Assembly (NCBI RefSeq): GCF_024137025.1
Contig: NZ_JAMYJR010000001.1
Location: forward strand, 310,001 to 374,000
Source of the DNA: Paractinoplanes aksuensis
GTDB taxonomy: Bacteria; Actinomycetota; Actinomycetes; Mycobacteriales; Micromonosporaceae
Reading direction: 5' to 3'
Length of the DNA: 64,000 bases
Positions 41,862-48,819 of the stretch are shown here, piece by piece. A program made the position numbers and the translations under genes. Each line of letters begins with the position of its first letter. Within the stretch, counting starts at the first letter, position 1. The notes below the pieces were generated by a model, which did no database searches, was not told where the DNA came from, and saw only the letters and a program-made list of their open reading frames with translations.

Positions 41862-42299
41862 TCAGTCAGGATCGATGACGGGGATCGGGTTTCCGAGTTC
41901 CCAGAACCTGTCGATCGCTTCCCAGTACTTCGCGGACAGGGGGCGGAGCCAAGGCCGGAACGCCTCCGGGTCGACGCCGCGCGAGGTGACGGTCTGCATC
42001 TGCATGCCTTCGAGATAGCCAATCACGCCCAGCTCCGAGACGTACTGGTCGCCACGAAGGATCAGATGCTCGATGTAGTCGAAGGCGGCATCGAACTCGC
42101 TTATCTCTCTCGCGGCCAGGCGGTCGGCAAGGTGGCCGACCACCCAGGCTGCGTCCTGATAGCCAAGACGGCCACCGGGAGAGCCCGGGTCGGCGTTGTC
42201 GTCAGCAATCTCGGCCCACTCGTCTGCCAGTGACGGAAGCGCAGTCAGTAGGAGCGCAGGGACCTGCTCAGCGGTGACACGTGGTTCGGTGGACCCCAT
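41862..42299 (-). CDS. Hypothetical acidic protein
   Basis: The protein has 145 residues. It contains EFDAAFDYIEHLILRGDQYVSELGVIGYLEG, a pattern seen in small actinobacterial proteins of unknown role near toxin or immunity genes. A -10 TAGGCT (42307-42312) ends 7 bases before ATG at 42299, so the transcript is probably leaderless. No function assigned. Confidence 0.6.
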   Translation of the reverse strand: MGSTEPRVTAEQVPALLLTALPSLADEWAEIADDNADPGSPGGRLGYQDAAWVVGHLADRLAAREISEFDAAFDYIEHLILRGDQYVSELGVIGYLEGMQMQTVTSRGVDPEAFRPWLRPLSAKYWEAIDRFWELGNPIPVIDPD

Positions 42300-42497
42300 G
42301 CAGCCCAGCCTAGTCAGGAAGGTTGCTGAGCGAACGCGTCCAGACCTGCGGCAGCGGTGCCGAGGCAGCGGTCACGACGCGAACTCCGCTCGCCGCATGC
42401 GCGCTCACCGGGTGTGGTGCAGGTCGCATGTCACAGGGGGTGGGGCTGTTCGGTCGAAGTTGGCAACTGAGGCCATTGGATGAGGGATGTGACGGGC

Positions 42498-43238
42498 ATG
42501 AAGATTGCCGTGCTGGGTGGGACCGGGCTGATCGGGTCGCAGGTTGTCAAGCTGATGCGGGAGCACGGTCACGAGGCGGAGCCGCTGTCGCCGGCCAACG
42601 GGGTCGACCTGCTGACGGGGGAGGGGCTCGACCAGGGGCTCAAGGGGGCCGACGTCGTGGTCAACCTGACCAACTCGCCTACGTTCGATGACAAGTCGAT
42701 TCCGTTCTTCCGGACGACCATGGAGAACATGCTGGCCGCGGCCGAGCGGCAAGGGGTCGGGCACGCGGTGATCCTGTCGATCGTCGGTGTCGACCAGGTG
42801 CCGGGGCTCGACTACTACAAGGCCAAGGTGCTGCAGGAGGAGATCCTCAAGGGCGGGCCGGTGCCGTGGTCGATCGTGCGGGCGGGGCAGTTCTTCGAGT
42901 TCATGAAGTCGGTGCTGTCGTGGGTGGTCGACGGGGACAATGTGCACCTGCCGTCGACGCCGATCCAGCCGCTCGCTTCGGCCGAGATCGCCCGCAAGGT
43001 GGCGCAGGTGTCGGCGGGCAAGCCGCTGAACGACGTCGTGAACATCGTCGGGCCCGAGGTGTTCCCGCTCGACGAGTTGGGGCGCATCGCCCTGGCCGCC
43101 AAGAACGACCCGCGGAAGATCGTCACCGACAACACGGCCGGCATGTTCGCCGCGGTCGAGGGTGACGTGCTGACCGGCCCGGCCGGCTCGGTCATCGCCA
43201 CCCAGACTTTCCGCGAGTTCCTCGCCGCCCAGAACTGA
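42498..43238 (+). CDS. NAD(P)-binding atypical short-chain dehydrogenase (NmrA-like)
   Basis: The protein has 246 residues. It begins MKIAVLGGTGLIGSQVVKLM (GxxGxxG Rossmann motif), continues GADVVVNLTNSPTFDD and SIVGVDQVPGLDYYKAKVLQEEI with a YxxxK, then PIQPLASAEIARKVAQV. Family members bind NAD(P) and act as dehydrogenases or redox sensors. ATG at 42498 is preferred over the one at 42480. Confidence 0.87.
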   Translation: MKIAVLGGTGLIGSQVVKLMREHGHEAEPLSPANGVDLLTGEGLDQGLKGADVVVNLTNSPTFDDKSIPFFRTTMENMLAAAERQGVGHAVILSIVGVDQVPGLDYYKAKVLQEEILKGGPVPWSIVRAGQFFEFMKSVLSWVVDGDNVHLPSTPIQPLASAEIARKVAQVSAGKPLNDVVNIVGPEVFPLDELGRIALAAKNDPRKIVTDNTAGMFAAVEGDVLTGPAGSVIATQTFREFLAAQN

Positions 43239-43255
43239 AGCGGATTGCGGGCCGG

Positions 43256-44092
43256 TCAGGGCTGATAGGAGGCGCCCAGCACCGAGAGCAGCTCGAGTTT
43301 CTCAGCGCTCTCGGTGCCGGGCGTCGCTGTGTAGACCACGACTTGCTGCGATTGGTCGGGGTCGATCAGGCGCTGGCAGAACAGTTCGATCGCGCCCACC
43401 TGGGGATGCACCAGCCGAACCTGGCCACAGTAGGGCCCGGCCACCGGATGCTCCTTCCACAACGCCGCGAACGCCGGACTCTCGCGCAGCAGGGCCGCCA
43501 CCAGCGCCCCGGCGCGGGAGTCAGCGCCGTCCCGGGTGTACGACGAATGCAGGTCGGCCACGATCAGCCGGCTCTGCTCGTCGTGGTCCTCCGGGGGATA
43601 GGCCGCCCGGGCCGCCGGATCCGTGAACCACCGGTAGTGTTTGCTGCGCGCGAGCCCACTGTGGACACTCTCGTCCCCGATCAGAGCGACCGACAACGGC
43701 GTCTGCAGCAGCGTCTCGCCCAGCGAGCTCACCACCTGCGCCGCCACCCCCTGCAGGCCGTCGAAGATGCGCCGCATGCCCGGGTTGATGTGGTCGGTGT
43801 CCGTGGCCCGCCGGCCCACCGCGTAGCCCGCGAGCCGGAACAGATGCTCGCGCTCCTCGAGCGAGAGCCGCAGCGCGCGAGCCAACGCCTCCAGGATCTG
43901 CTCCGACGGGTGCGGCCCGCGCGGCTGCTCCAACCGCGTGTAGTAGTCGATCGACATGCCGGCCAGCACCGCGACCTCTTCCCGCCGCAGCCCCCGCGTA
44001 CGCCGCCGGCGCCCGCGCGGCAGGCCCACGTCCTCGGGTTGCAGCGCTTCCCGGCGCGTGCGCAGGTAGTCGGCGAGAAGAGCGCGGTCCAT
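43256..44092 (-). CDS. XRE-family regulator with MmyB-like ligand domain
   Basis: The protein has 278 residues. An N-terminal HTH (LRREEVAVLAGMSIDYYTRLEQPRGPHPSEQILEALARAL) is followed by the MmyB-like PAS-type part common in actinomycetes (ESVHSGLARSKHYRWFTDPAARAAYPPEDHDEQSRLIVADLHSSY). Such regulators often control the SDR gene beside them. ATG at 44092 lies 2 bases after the upstream SDR stop, in the same operon. Confidence 0.9.
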   Translation of the reverse strand: MDRALLADYLRTRREALQPEDVGLPRGRRRRTRGLRREEVAVLAGMSIDYYTRLEQPRGPHPSEQILEALARALRLSLEEREHLFRLAGYAVGRRATDTDHINPGMRRIFDGLQGVAAQVVSSLGETLLQTPLSVALIGDESVHSGLARSKHYRWFTDPAARAAYPPEDHDEQSRLIVADLHSSYTRDGADSRAGALVAALLRESPAFAALWKEHPVAGPYCGQVRLVHPQVGAIELFCQRLIDPDQSQQVVVYTATPGTESAEKLELLSVLGASYQP

Positions 44093-44094
44093 CC

Positions 44095-44994
44095 TCAGGC
44101 CGCCGGAACGGAGCCGAAAGAGACGCCGGTCAGAGAGGCCGACACGTCCCACAGCCGGTCGGCCGCGGCGAGGTCCCGGGCGGGCTTGTAGACGGCCAGC
44201 TCGGTCGCCTTCCCGGTGAACTGCCCGATCCCGTCCGGCCCGTACAGCCGCCCACCCGCAGCCCTGGTCGCCAACAGCGCGGGCAACAGCCCCTGATCAA
44301 CCCCCTGCACGAAGACCCCCCAACGGGCCAGCCGCGACATGATGGCCTCGAGCCGGGCCGGTTTGTCCCGCCCCAGGTTCGGCCCGGCCGCGTAGAGCCC
44401 GGTCAACGTCGTGCCCGGATGCGCCGCATTGCTGACGATGCCCCACTCCGCGTCTCGCGACCGCCGGTCGAGTTCGAGTGCGAACATCAGATTCGCCAAC
44501 TTCGACTGCCCGTACGCCTTGATGGCCGCGTACTTGCCGGTGCTCTGCAGGTCTTCGAAGTTGATCTTCGCGCTGCGGGCGGCGCTGCTGGTCATCGTCG
44601 TAACGTGGGCCTTCCCCTCGCGCAGCTGCGGCAGCAACCGGGCCGTCAACGCGAAGTGCCCCAGATGGTTGGTGCCGAACTGCAGCTCGAACCCGTCGGC
44701 CGTGGTCTGCCGGACCGGCGGCGCCATCAGGCCGGCGTTGTTGACGAGCAGGTCGATCGGCCGGTCCACCGTCCCGGCGAACGCCGCCACCGAATCGAGC
44801 GACGCCAGATCCAGCGCCCCCATCGTGACGCGGGCGTCCGGCACCTCGGCCCGGATGCGCGCCACCGCGGCCTCGCCCTTGGCCGGGTCACGGACGGGCA
44901 GCAGCAGCTCGGCGCCACCGGCGGCCAGTCGGGTGGCCAGGCCCAGGCCCACGCCACTGCTCGCCCCGGTCACCACAGCCAGCTTCGTACTCAC
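44095..44994 (-). CDS. Short-chain dehydrogenase/reductase (retinol-dehydrogenase-like)
   Basis: The protein has 299 residues. The cofactor motif is [10 protein letters not shown] near residue 9, then NNAGLMAPP, the serine region MTSSAARS and [11 protein letters not shown] (YxxxK replaced by YGQSK, Tyr and Lys conserved). It belongs to the large WWOX/retinol-like SDRs, probably NADP-dependent. GTG at 44994 has GGGAG 6 bases upstream; the ATG at 45030 is less well placed. It shares an operon with the MmyB-type regulator. Confidence 0.88.
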   Translation of the reverse strand: MSTKLAVVTGASSGVGLGLATRLAAGGAELLLPVRDPAKGEAAVARIRAEVPDARVTMGALDLASLDSVAAFAGTVDRPIDLLVNNAGLMAPPVRQTTADGFELQFGTNHLGHFALTARLLPQLREGKAHVTTMTSSAARSAKINFEDLQSTGKYAAIKAYGQSKLANLMFALELDRRSRDAEWGIVSNAAHPGTTLTGLYAAGPNLGRDKPARLEAIMSRLARWGVFVQGVDQGLLPALLATRAAGGRLYGPDGIGQFTGKATELAVYKPARDLAAADRLWDVSASLTGVSFGSVPAA

Positions 44995-45061
44995 GAGAAA
45001 CTCCCAGGTCAGATGCGGATTTGACTCCACCTTGACGCGGCCCGGCGGCCGTAACCATGGT

Positions 45062-45409
45062 CTATGAGTACAAGCTCCAGCGCCGCAGCTTGTCGGGGTT
45101 GAGCACTATCCAGAGGGTGGCGATCTCCCACGGACTGCCGGTGGCCACCAGCACCGCCAACGGGGTGCCGTCGGCGCGGCGGGCGATCAGGCCCGGCAAC
45201 CCGTTGACGGTTTCCCGGGCCAGCGCGGCCCCGGCCAACAGGCTCAACAGCAGCAGCGCGACCTCGACCGCGCCCCGCACGGGCTCGTGCGGGGCGGGCA
45301 CCAGGCCGCCGCCGTCGCAGACCGCCACGACGTCGGGGGACAGCAGGGACTCGATGGCGGCGAGATCGGCGGATTCGCAGGCGGCAGCGAGCAGATGGAC
45401 CAGTTGCAT
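45062..45409 (-). CDS. SnoaL-like protein, similar to the ECF41 C-terminal domain
   Basis: The protein has 115 residues. [38 protein letters not shown] and [15 protein letters not shown] correspond to the SnoaL-like tail of ECF41 sigma factors. It is a stand-alone copy 17 bases after the NDH-2-like gene, two genes from the SigJ-type factor. It might bind the same signal as the sigma factor or compete with its tail (inference). ATG at 45409. Confidence 0.75.
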   Translation of the reverse strand: MQLVHLLAAACESADLAAIESLLSPDVVAVCDGGGLVPAPHEPVRGAVEVALLLLSLLAGAALARETVNGLPGLIARRADGTPLAVLVATGSPWEIATLWIVLNPDKLRRWSLYS

Positions 45410-45426
45410 CGGCCGGACGGCTCGGC

Positions 45427-46839
45427 TCAGGCCTGCGTGTCGGCGGTGGCCTGCGTGTCGGCGATGGCCTGCGTGTCCGCGATAGCCCGCGTGTCCGGGG
45501 TGGCCCGCGTGTCCGCGGTGGCCCGGGCCGGCTCGCCACCGGTCTCGAACGCCTGGCGCGGGTGCTGCACGGAGGCCAGCGACACGATGTCGCGCCCGTA
45601 GAACACGGCCGTGATCCACACCGCGAGGACCCGTACCTTGCGCTCCCAGGTCGGCACGGCCAGCACGTGGTAGCCCCGGTGCATCACCCAGGCCGGGAAT
45701 CCCTTGATCACGATGCCGTGCCACTGGAAGATGCCCCGCCCGAGACCCAGCGTCGCCACCACACCCAGGCTGGCGTGCTTGTAGGGCCTGGCCTTCCGTC
45801 CGCGCAGGGTGGCGATCAGGTTCTTGGCCAAGAGCTTTCCCTGGCGTACGGCGTGCTGGGCGTTCGGCACGGTGGCCGCGCCCGGCCGTTCGATCGCCAG
45901 GTCGGGCACCGCCGCGTCGTCGCCGGCCGCCCACGCGTCCTCGATCGGCTCCTCCGGCGTGCCCACCCGCAGGTCGGCCCGCACCACGACCTGGCCGCGG
46001 GCGTCGATCGGCAGGTCGGTGTGGTTGTGCACCATCGGGTTGGCGCCGTTGCCGGCCGTCCACACGATCAGCTCGGAGTCGAACTCCTCGCCGGTCGAGA
46101 GCACGATGTGCCCGTCGGTGGCCGAGCGCAGTTGGGCGTTGAGGTGCACGTGCCCGCCGCGCTTCTCGAGGTGTTCGACGACCCAGCGCCCGGGCCCGTC
46201 GGTCACCTCGGGCAGGATGCGGTCGCGCGCCTCGACCAGGTGGAAGCTCAGCTCGGCCGGGTCGAGCTCGGGATACTTCTTGACCAGGGCCTGGCCCAGC
46301 GACATCAGCTCGCCGAAGCCCTCGACCCCCGAGAAGCCGCCGCCGACGAAGGTGACGGTCAGCAGCCGCCGCCGGTGCGGGCCGCGCGGCAACGTCGCCG
46401 CATGATCGAAGGCGGTCAGCATCCGGTCGCGGATGGCCACGGCCTCCTCGACGTGTTTCATGCCGATGGCGTGTTCGGCGACACCCGGAATGGCCAGTTT
46501 GCGGGTCACCGCCCCCGCGGTGACGACCAGAATGTCGTACGCCAATGGGAAGCTCTCTCCGACGGCCGGTTGCACCTGGACCGTGCGGTGGGCGTGGTCG
46601 ATCGTCGTGACCGAGCCGTTGATCAGCTGTGTCTTCCTCAGGTGGCGGCGATGCGCGACCGCCGCGTGCCGCGCCTCGACCGAGCCGGCCACGACCTCGG
46701 GCAGAAAGGGCTGATACGTCATGTAGGGGCGCGGATCGACGATGATGACCTTCGCCTCGCCCCGGCGGAGCTTCTTCTCCAGCTTCCAGGCCGTGTAGAA
46801 GCCGGCATAGCCACCGCCGACCACCAGTATCGTCCGCAT
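45427..46839 (-). CDS. NDH-2-like NAD(P)H/FAD oxidoreductase
   Basis: The protein has 470 residues. It has the FAD motif ILVVGGGYAGFYTAWKLE, the second dinucleotide motif VTFVGGGFSGVEGFGEL, and AWAAGDDAAVPD near the FAD. It resembles type II NADH dehydrogenases with a C-terminal membrane-binding helix region (VLAVWITAVFYGRDIVSL). The last 30 residues are a 6-residue repeat (ADTQAI/ADTRAT). It is probably transcribed by the neighbouring ECF41 factor, since a TGTCACA-N16-GGTC promoter precedes it. Confidence 0.9.
   Translation of the reverse strand: MRTILVVGGGYAGFYTAWKLEKKLRRGEAKVIIVDPRPYMTYQPFLPEVVAGSVEARHAAVAHRRHLRKTQLINGSVTTIDHAHRTVQVQPAVGESFPLAYDILVVTAGAVTRKLAIPGVAEHAIGMKHVEEAVAIRDRMLTAFDHAATLPRGPHRRRLLTVTFVGGGFSGVEGFGELMSLGQALVKKYPELDPAELSFHLVEARDRILPEVTDGPGRWVVEHLEKRGGHVHLNAQLRSATDGHIVLSTGEEFDSELIVWTAGNGANPMVHNHTDLPIDARGQVVVRADLRVGTPEEPIEDAWAAGDDAAVPDLAIERPGAATVPNAQHAVRQGKLLAKNLIATLRGRKARPYKHASLGVVATLGLGRGIFQWHGIVIKGFPAWVMHRGYHVLAVPTWERKVRVLAVWITAVFYGRDIVSLASVQHPRQAFETGGEPARATADTRATPDTRAIADTQAIADTQATADTQA
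45432..45521. repeat. 18-bp tandem repeat at the 3' end of the oxidoreductase gene
   Basis: Five copies of an 18-base unit (GCCTGCGTGTCGGCGGTG and close variants) follow one another in frame. They encode the terminal ADTxA(I/T) repeats. Copy number could vary between strains. Confidence 0.85.
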
Positions 46840-46882
46840 CGTGCCCTCTGTTCTCCCGCTGACGAGCTTTCTCGCTCACTAG

Positions 46883-46909
46883 GACCGGGAACGGCGCGGG
46901 AATGTGACA
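46883..46909 (-). promoter_or_regulatory. ECF41-type promoter of the oxidoreductase gene
   Basis: On the minus strand TGTCACA (46909-46903) is followed after 16 bases by GGTC (46886-46883), close to the ECF41 consensus TGTCACA-N16-CGTC. It starts 44 bases before the oxidoreductase ATG. Confidence 0.65.
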
Positions 46910-46918
46910 GGGTGTCCG

Positions 46919-47788
46919 TCAGCTCACAGCGGCGATCTTCTGCGGATTCATCAGCCACAGCACCTGCTCGATGCCGTCCGCGGACACGTCCAGGGCCAGC
47001 ACGGCGAGCGTGTCCGGCCCGCGGTGCAGCACGGCGCTGGTCTGGCCGTTCATAGTGATGTAGCGGACCTCGACGCCGTCCCACCACCAGGCCGAGAACG
47101 CGGCGATGTACTTGGCCACGCGGGCCGCGCCGACCACCGCGCGCCGCGAGACCTGGCGGGCCCCGTTGCCGTCGCTGATGCTGGCCACCTCGGCCGCGAA
47201 CAGCTTCTCGAGCCCCTGCATGTCGCCGTTGCGGGCGGCGGTGATGAACGTGGCCAGCAGCTCGCGCTGGGCCGTGGTCGACACCGGGGCCTTGCGTTCG
47301 CCGGTGACGTGCTTGCGGGCCCGGCTCACCAACTGGCGGACGGCGGGCTCGTTGCTGCCGAGGATGTCGGCGATGTTCCCGTACGGGTAATCGAACGCCT
47401 CGCGAAGCACATAGGCCGCCCGCTCGTTGGGTGTCAGCTTCTCGAGCAGCATCAGCACCGCGAACTCGAGCGCGTTGCCGGTCTCGGCCCCCAGATAGGG
47501 GTCGGCGCTCGTGTCGACCGGCTCGGGCAGCCACGGCCCGACGTACGTCTCGCGCCGCACCCGGGCCGACTGCAGGTTGTTGATCGCGAGCCGGGTCGCC
47601 GTGGTGGCCAGGAAGGCGCCCGGGTTCTCCACGGTGTCGCGGTCGTACGTCTGCCAGCGCACCCAGACGTCCTGCACGAGGTCCTCGGCCTCGGTCGCGC
47701 TGCCCAGCATGCGATAGGCGATCCCGAACAACCGAGGCCGCACCTCCGTGAACACCCGTGCTGCCTCGTTCAGATCACCCAGACCCAT
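46919..47788 (-). CDS. sigJ: ECF41-type sigma factor (SigJ family)
   Basis: The protein has 289 residues. Sigma region 2 (RPRLFGIAYRMLGSATEAEDLVQDVWVRW) and region 4 (LTPNERAAYVLREAFDYPYGNIADILGSNEPAVRQLVSRARK) are joined by the linker WLPEPV typical of ECF41. The SnoaL-like tail has ISDGNGAR (usually DGGGK) and ends LWLMNPQKI. The tail controls the factor instead of an anti-sigma. ECF41 genes usually neighbour an oxidoreductase, epimerase or decarboxylase; here an NDH-2-like enzyme follows and an alpha/beta hydrolase is divergent. Confidence 0.93.
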   Translation of the reverse strand: MGLGDLNEAARVFTEVRPRLFGIAYRMLGSATEAEDLVQDVWVRWQTYDRDTVENPGAFLATTATRLAINNLQSARVRRETYVGPWLPEPVDTSADPYLGAETGNALEFAVLMLLEKLTPNERAAYVLREAFDYPYGNIADILGSNEPAVRQLVSRARKHVTGERKAPVSTTAQRELLATFITAARNGDMQGLEKLFAAEVASISDGNGARQVSRRAVVGAARVAKYIAAFSAWWWDGVEVRYITMNGQTSAVLHRGPDTLAVLALDVSADGIEQVLWLMNPQKIAAVS

Positions 47789-47866
47789 GCGTGCCCCCTC
47801 CCGGCCCGTTCATCCTGGCGCGCTGACCTGCTCTTTCACCAGTTTCTGGCCAGTGACCATCAATAC

Positions 47867-47893
47867 CGTCACAGAACCGCGGGCTGTCCGGTC
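47867..47893 (+). promoter_or_regulatory. ECF41-type promoter of the hydrolase gene
   Basis: CGTCACA (47867-47873), 16 bases, then GGTC (47890-47893): the same spacing and -10 as the oxidoreductase promoter, with one change in the -35. It lies 41 bases before the hydrolase ATG. Confidence 0.6.
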
Positions 47894-47934
47894 ACCGCTC
47901 CAGAACCGCATTTCCGCTTCCGAGGGGGAAGATC

Positions 47935-48654
47935 ATGCCCGATAGCACCAAGCCCACCGTCCTGCTCGTGCACGGCGCGTTCGCGGAAGCCGCCAGCTGG
48001 AACGGCGTCCTCGAGCGGCTGGCCGCCGAACCGCTCGACGTGATCGCCGTGGCCAACCCGCTGCGCAGCCTGGCCGGCGACGCCCAGTACCTCAGCGACG
48101 TCATCGACGGGATCGGCGGCCCGGTGCTGCTGGTCGCCCACTCGTACGGCGGGATGGTCATCACCGAGGCCGCCGCCGGCAACGAGGAGGTCAAGGGCCT
48201 CGTCTACGTCGACGCGTTCGCCCCGGCCCCGGGGGAGTCGGCGTTCGGGCTCTCCGTGAAGTTCCCCGGCAGCACGCTGGGCGACGCGCTGGCCGCCTAC
48301 CCGGTCTCGACCGGCGGCAACGAGTTCACGATCCGCCGCGACGTCTTCCACCAGCAGTTCTGCGCCGACGTCCCCGACGACGTGGCCGCGCTGATGGCCG
48401 CGACCCAACGCCCGGTGACCGAGGCCGCGTTGTCGACGGCCCTGGCCGCCGACGAGCCGGCCTGGCAGTCCGTCCCGTCGTGGTTCGTCTACAGCGACGC
48501 CGACCTCAACATCCCGGTCGAGCTGCACCGCTGGATGGCGAACCGGGCCGGCGCCAAGACCGCCCGCGAGATCCCCGGCGCCTCCCACGCCCTCACCGTC
48601 TCCCAGCCCCGGGCCGTGGCCGACGTGATCCTCGAAGTGATCGCCGCGGCCTGA
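47935..48654 (+). CDS. Alpha/beta hydrolase
   Basis: The protein has 239 residues. The motif LLVHGAFAEAASWNGVLERL holds the oxyanion loop, the nucleophile Ser is in VAHSYGGMVI, and the catalytic His in GASHALTVSQP. It belongs to the EstC/salicylate-esterase-like hydrolases. The ATG has a GAGGGGGAAG site. It is divergent from the ECF41 gene and probably part of its regulon. Confidence 0.9.
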   Translation: MPDSTKPTVLLVHGAFAEAASWNGVLERLAAEPLDVIAVANPLRSLAGDAQYLSDVIDGIGGPVLLVAHSYGGMVITEAAAGNEEVKGLVYVDAFAPAPGESAFGLSVKFPGSTLGDALAAYPVSTGGNEFTIRRDVFHQQFCADVPDDVAALMAATQRPVTEAALSTALAADEPAWQSVPSWFVYSDADLNIPVELHRWMANRAGAKTAREIPGASHALTVSQPRAVADVILEVIAAA

Positions 48655-48783
48655 CGCTCAGGCGGGCCCCCAGTCCGCGCCGTAGTCGAACAACGGTGAG
48701 GTGGATACGCGGCGCCGGTCGGAGCCGTCCGGCCGCAATCGGCAGGACCGGCTCGGCCGATCATCCGGCCGGCGGGCCCGGCG

Positions 48784-48815
48784 GGGCGCCCGCATCCGGT
48801 GGGATGCGGGCGCCC
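48784..48815. terminator. Bidirectional terminator
   Basis: GGGCGCCCGCATC and GATGCGGGCGCCC form a perfect 13-bp stem with a 6-base loop, between the convergent hydrolase and large secreted-protein genes. Confidence 0.8.
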
Positions 48816-48819
48816 TTAC

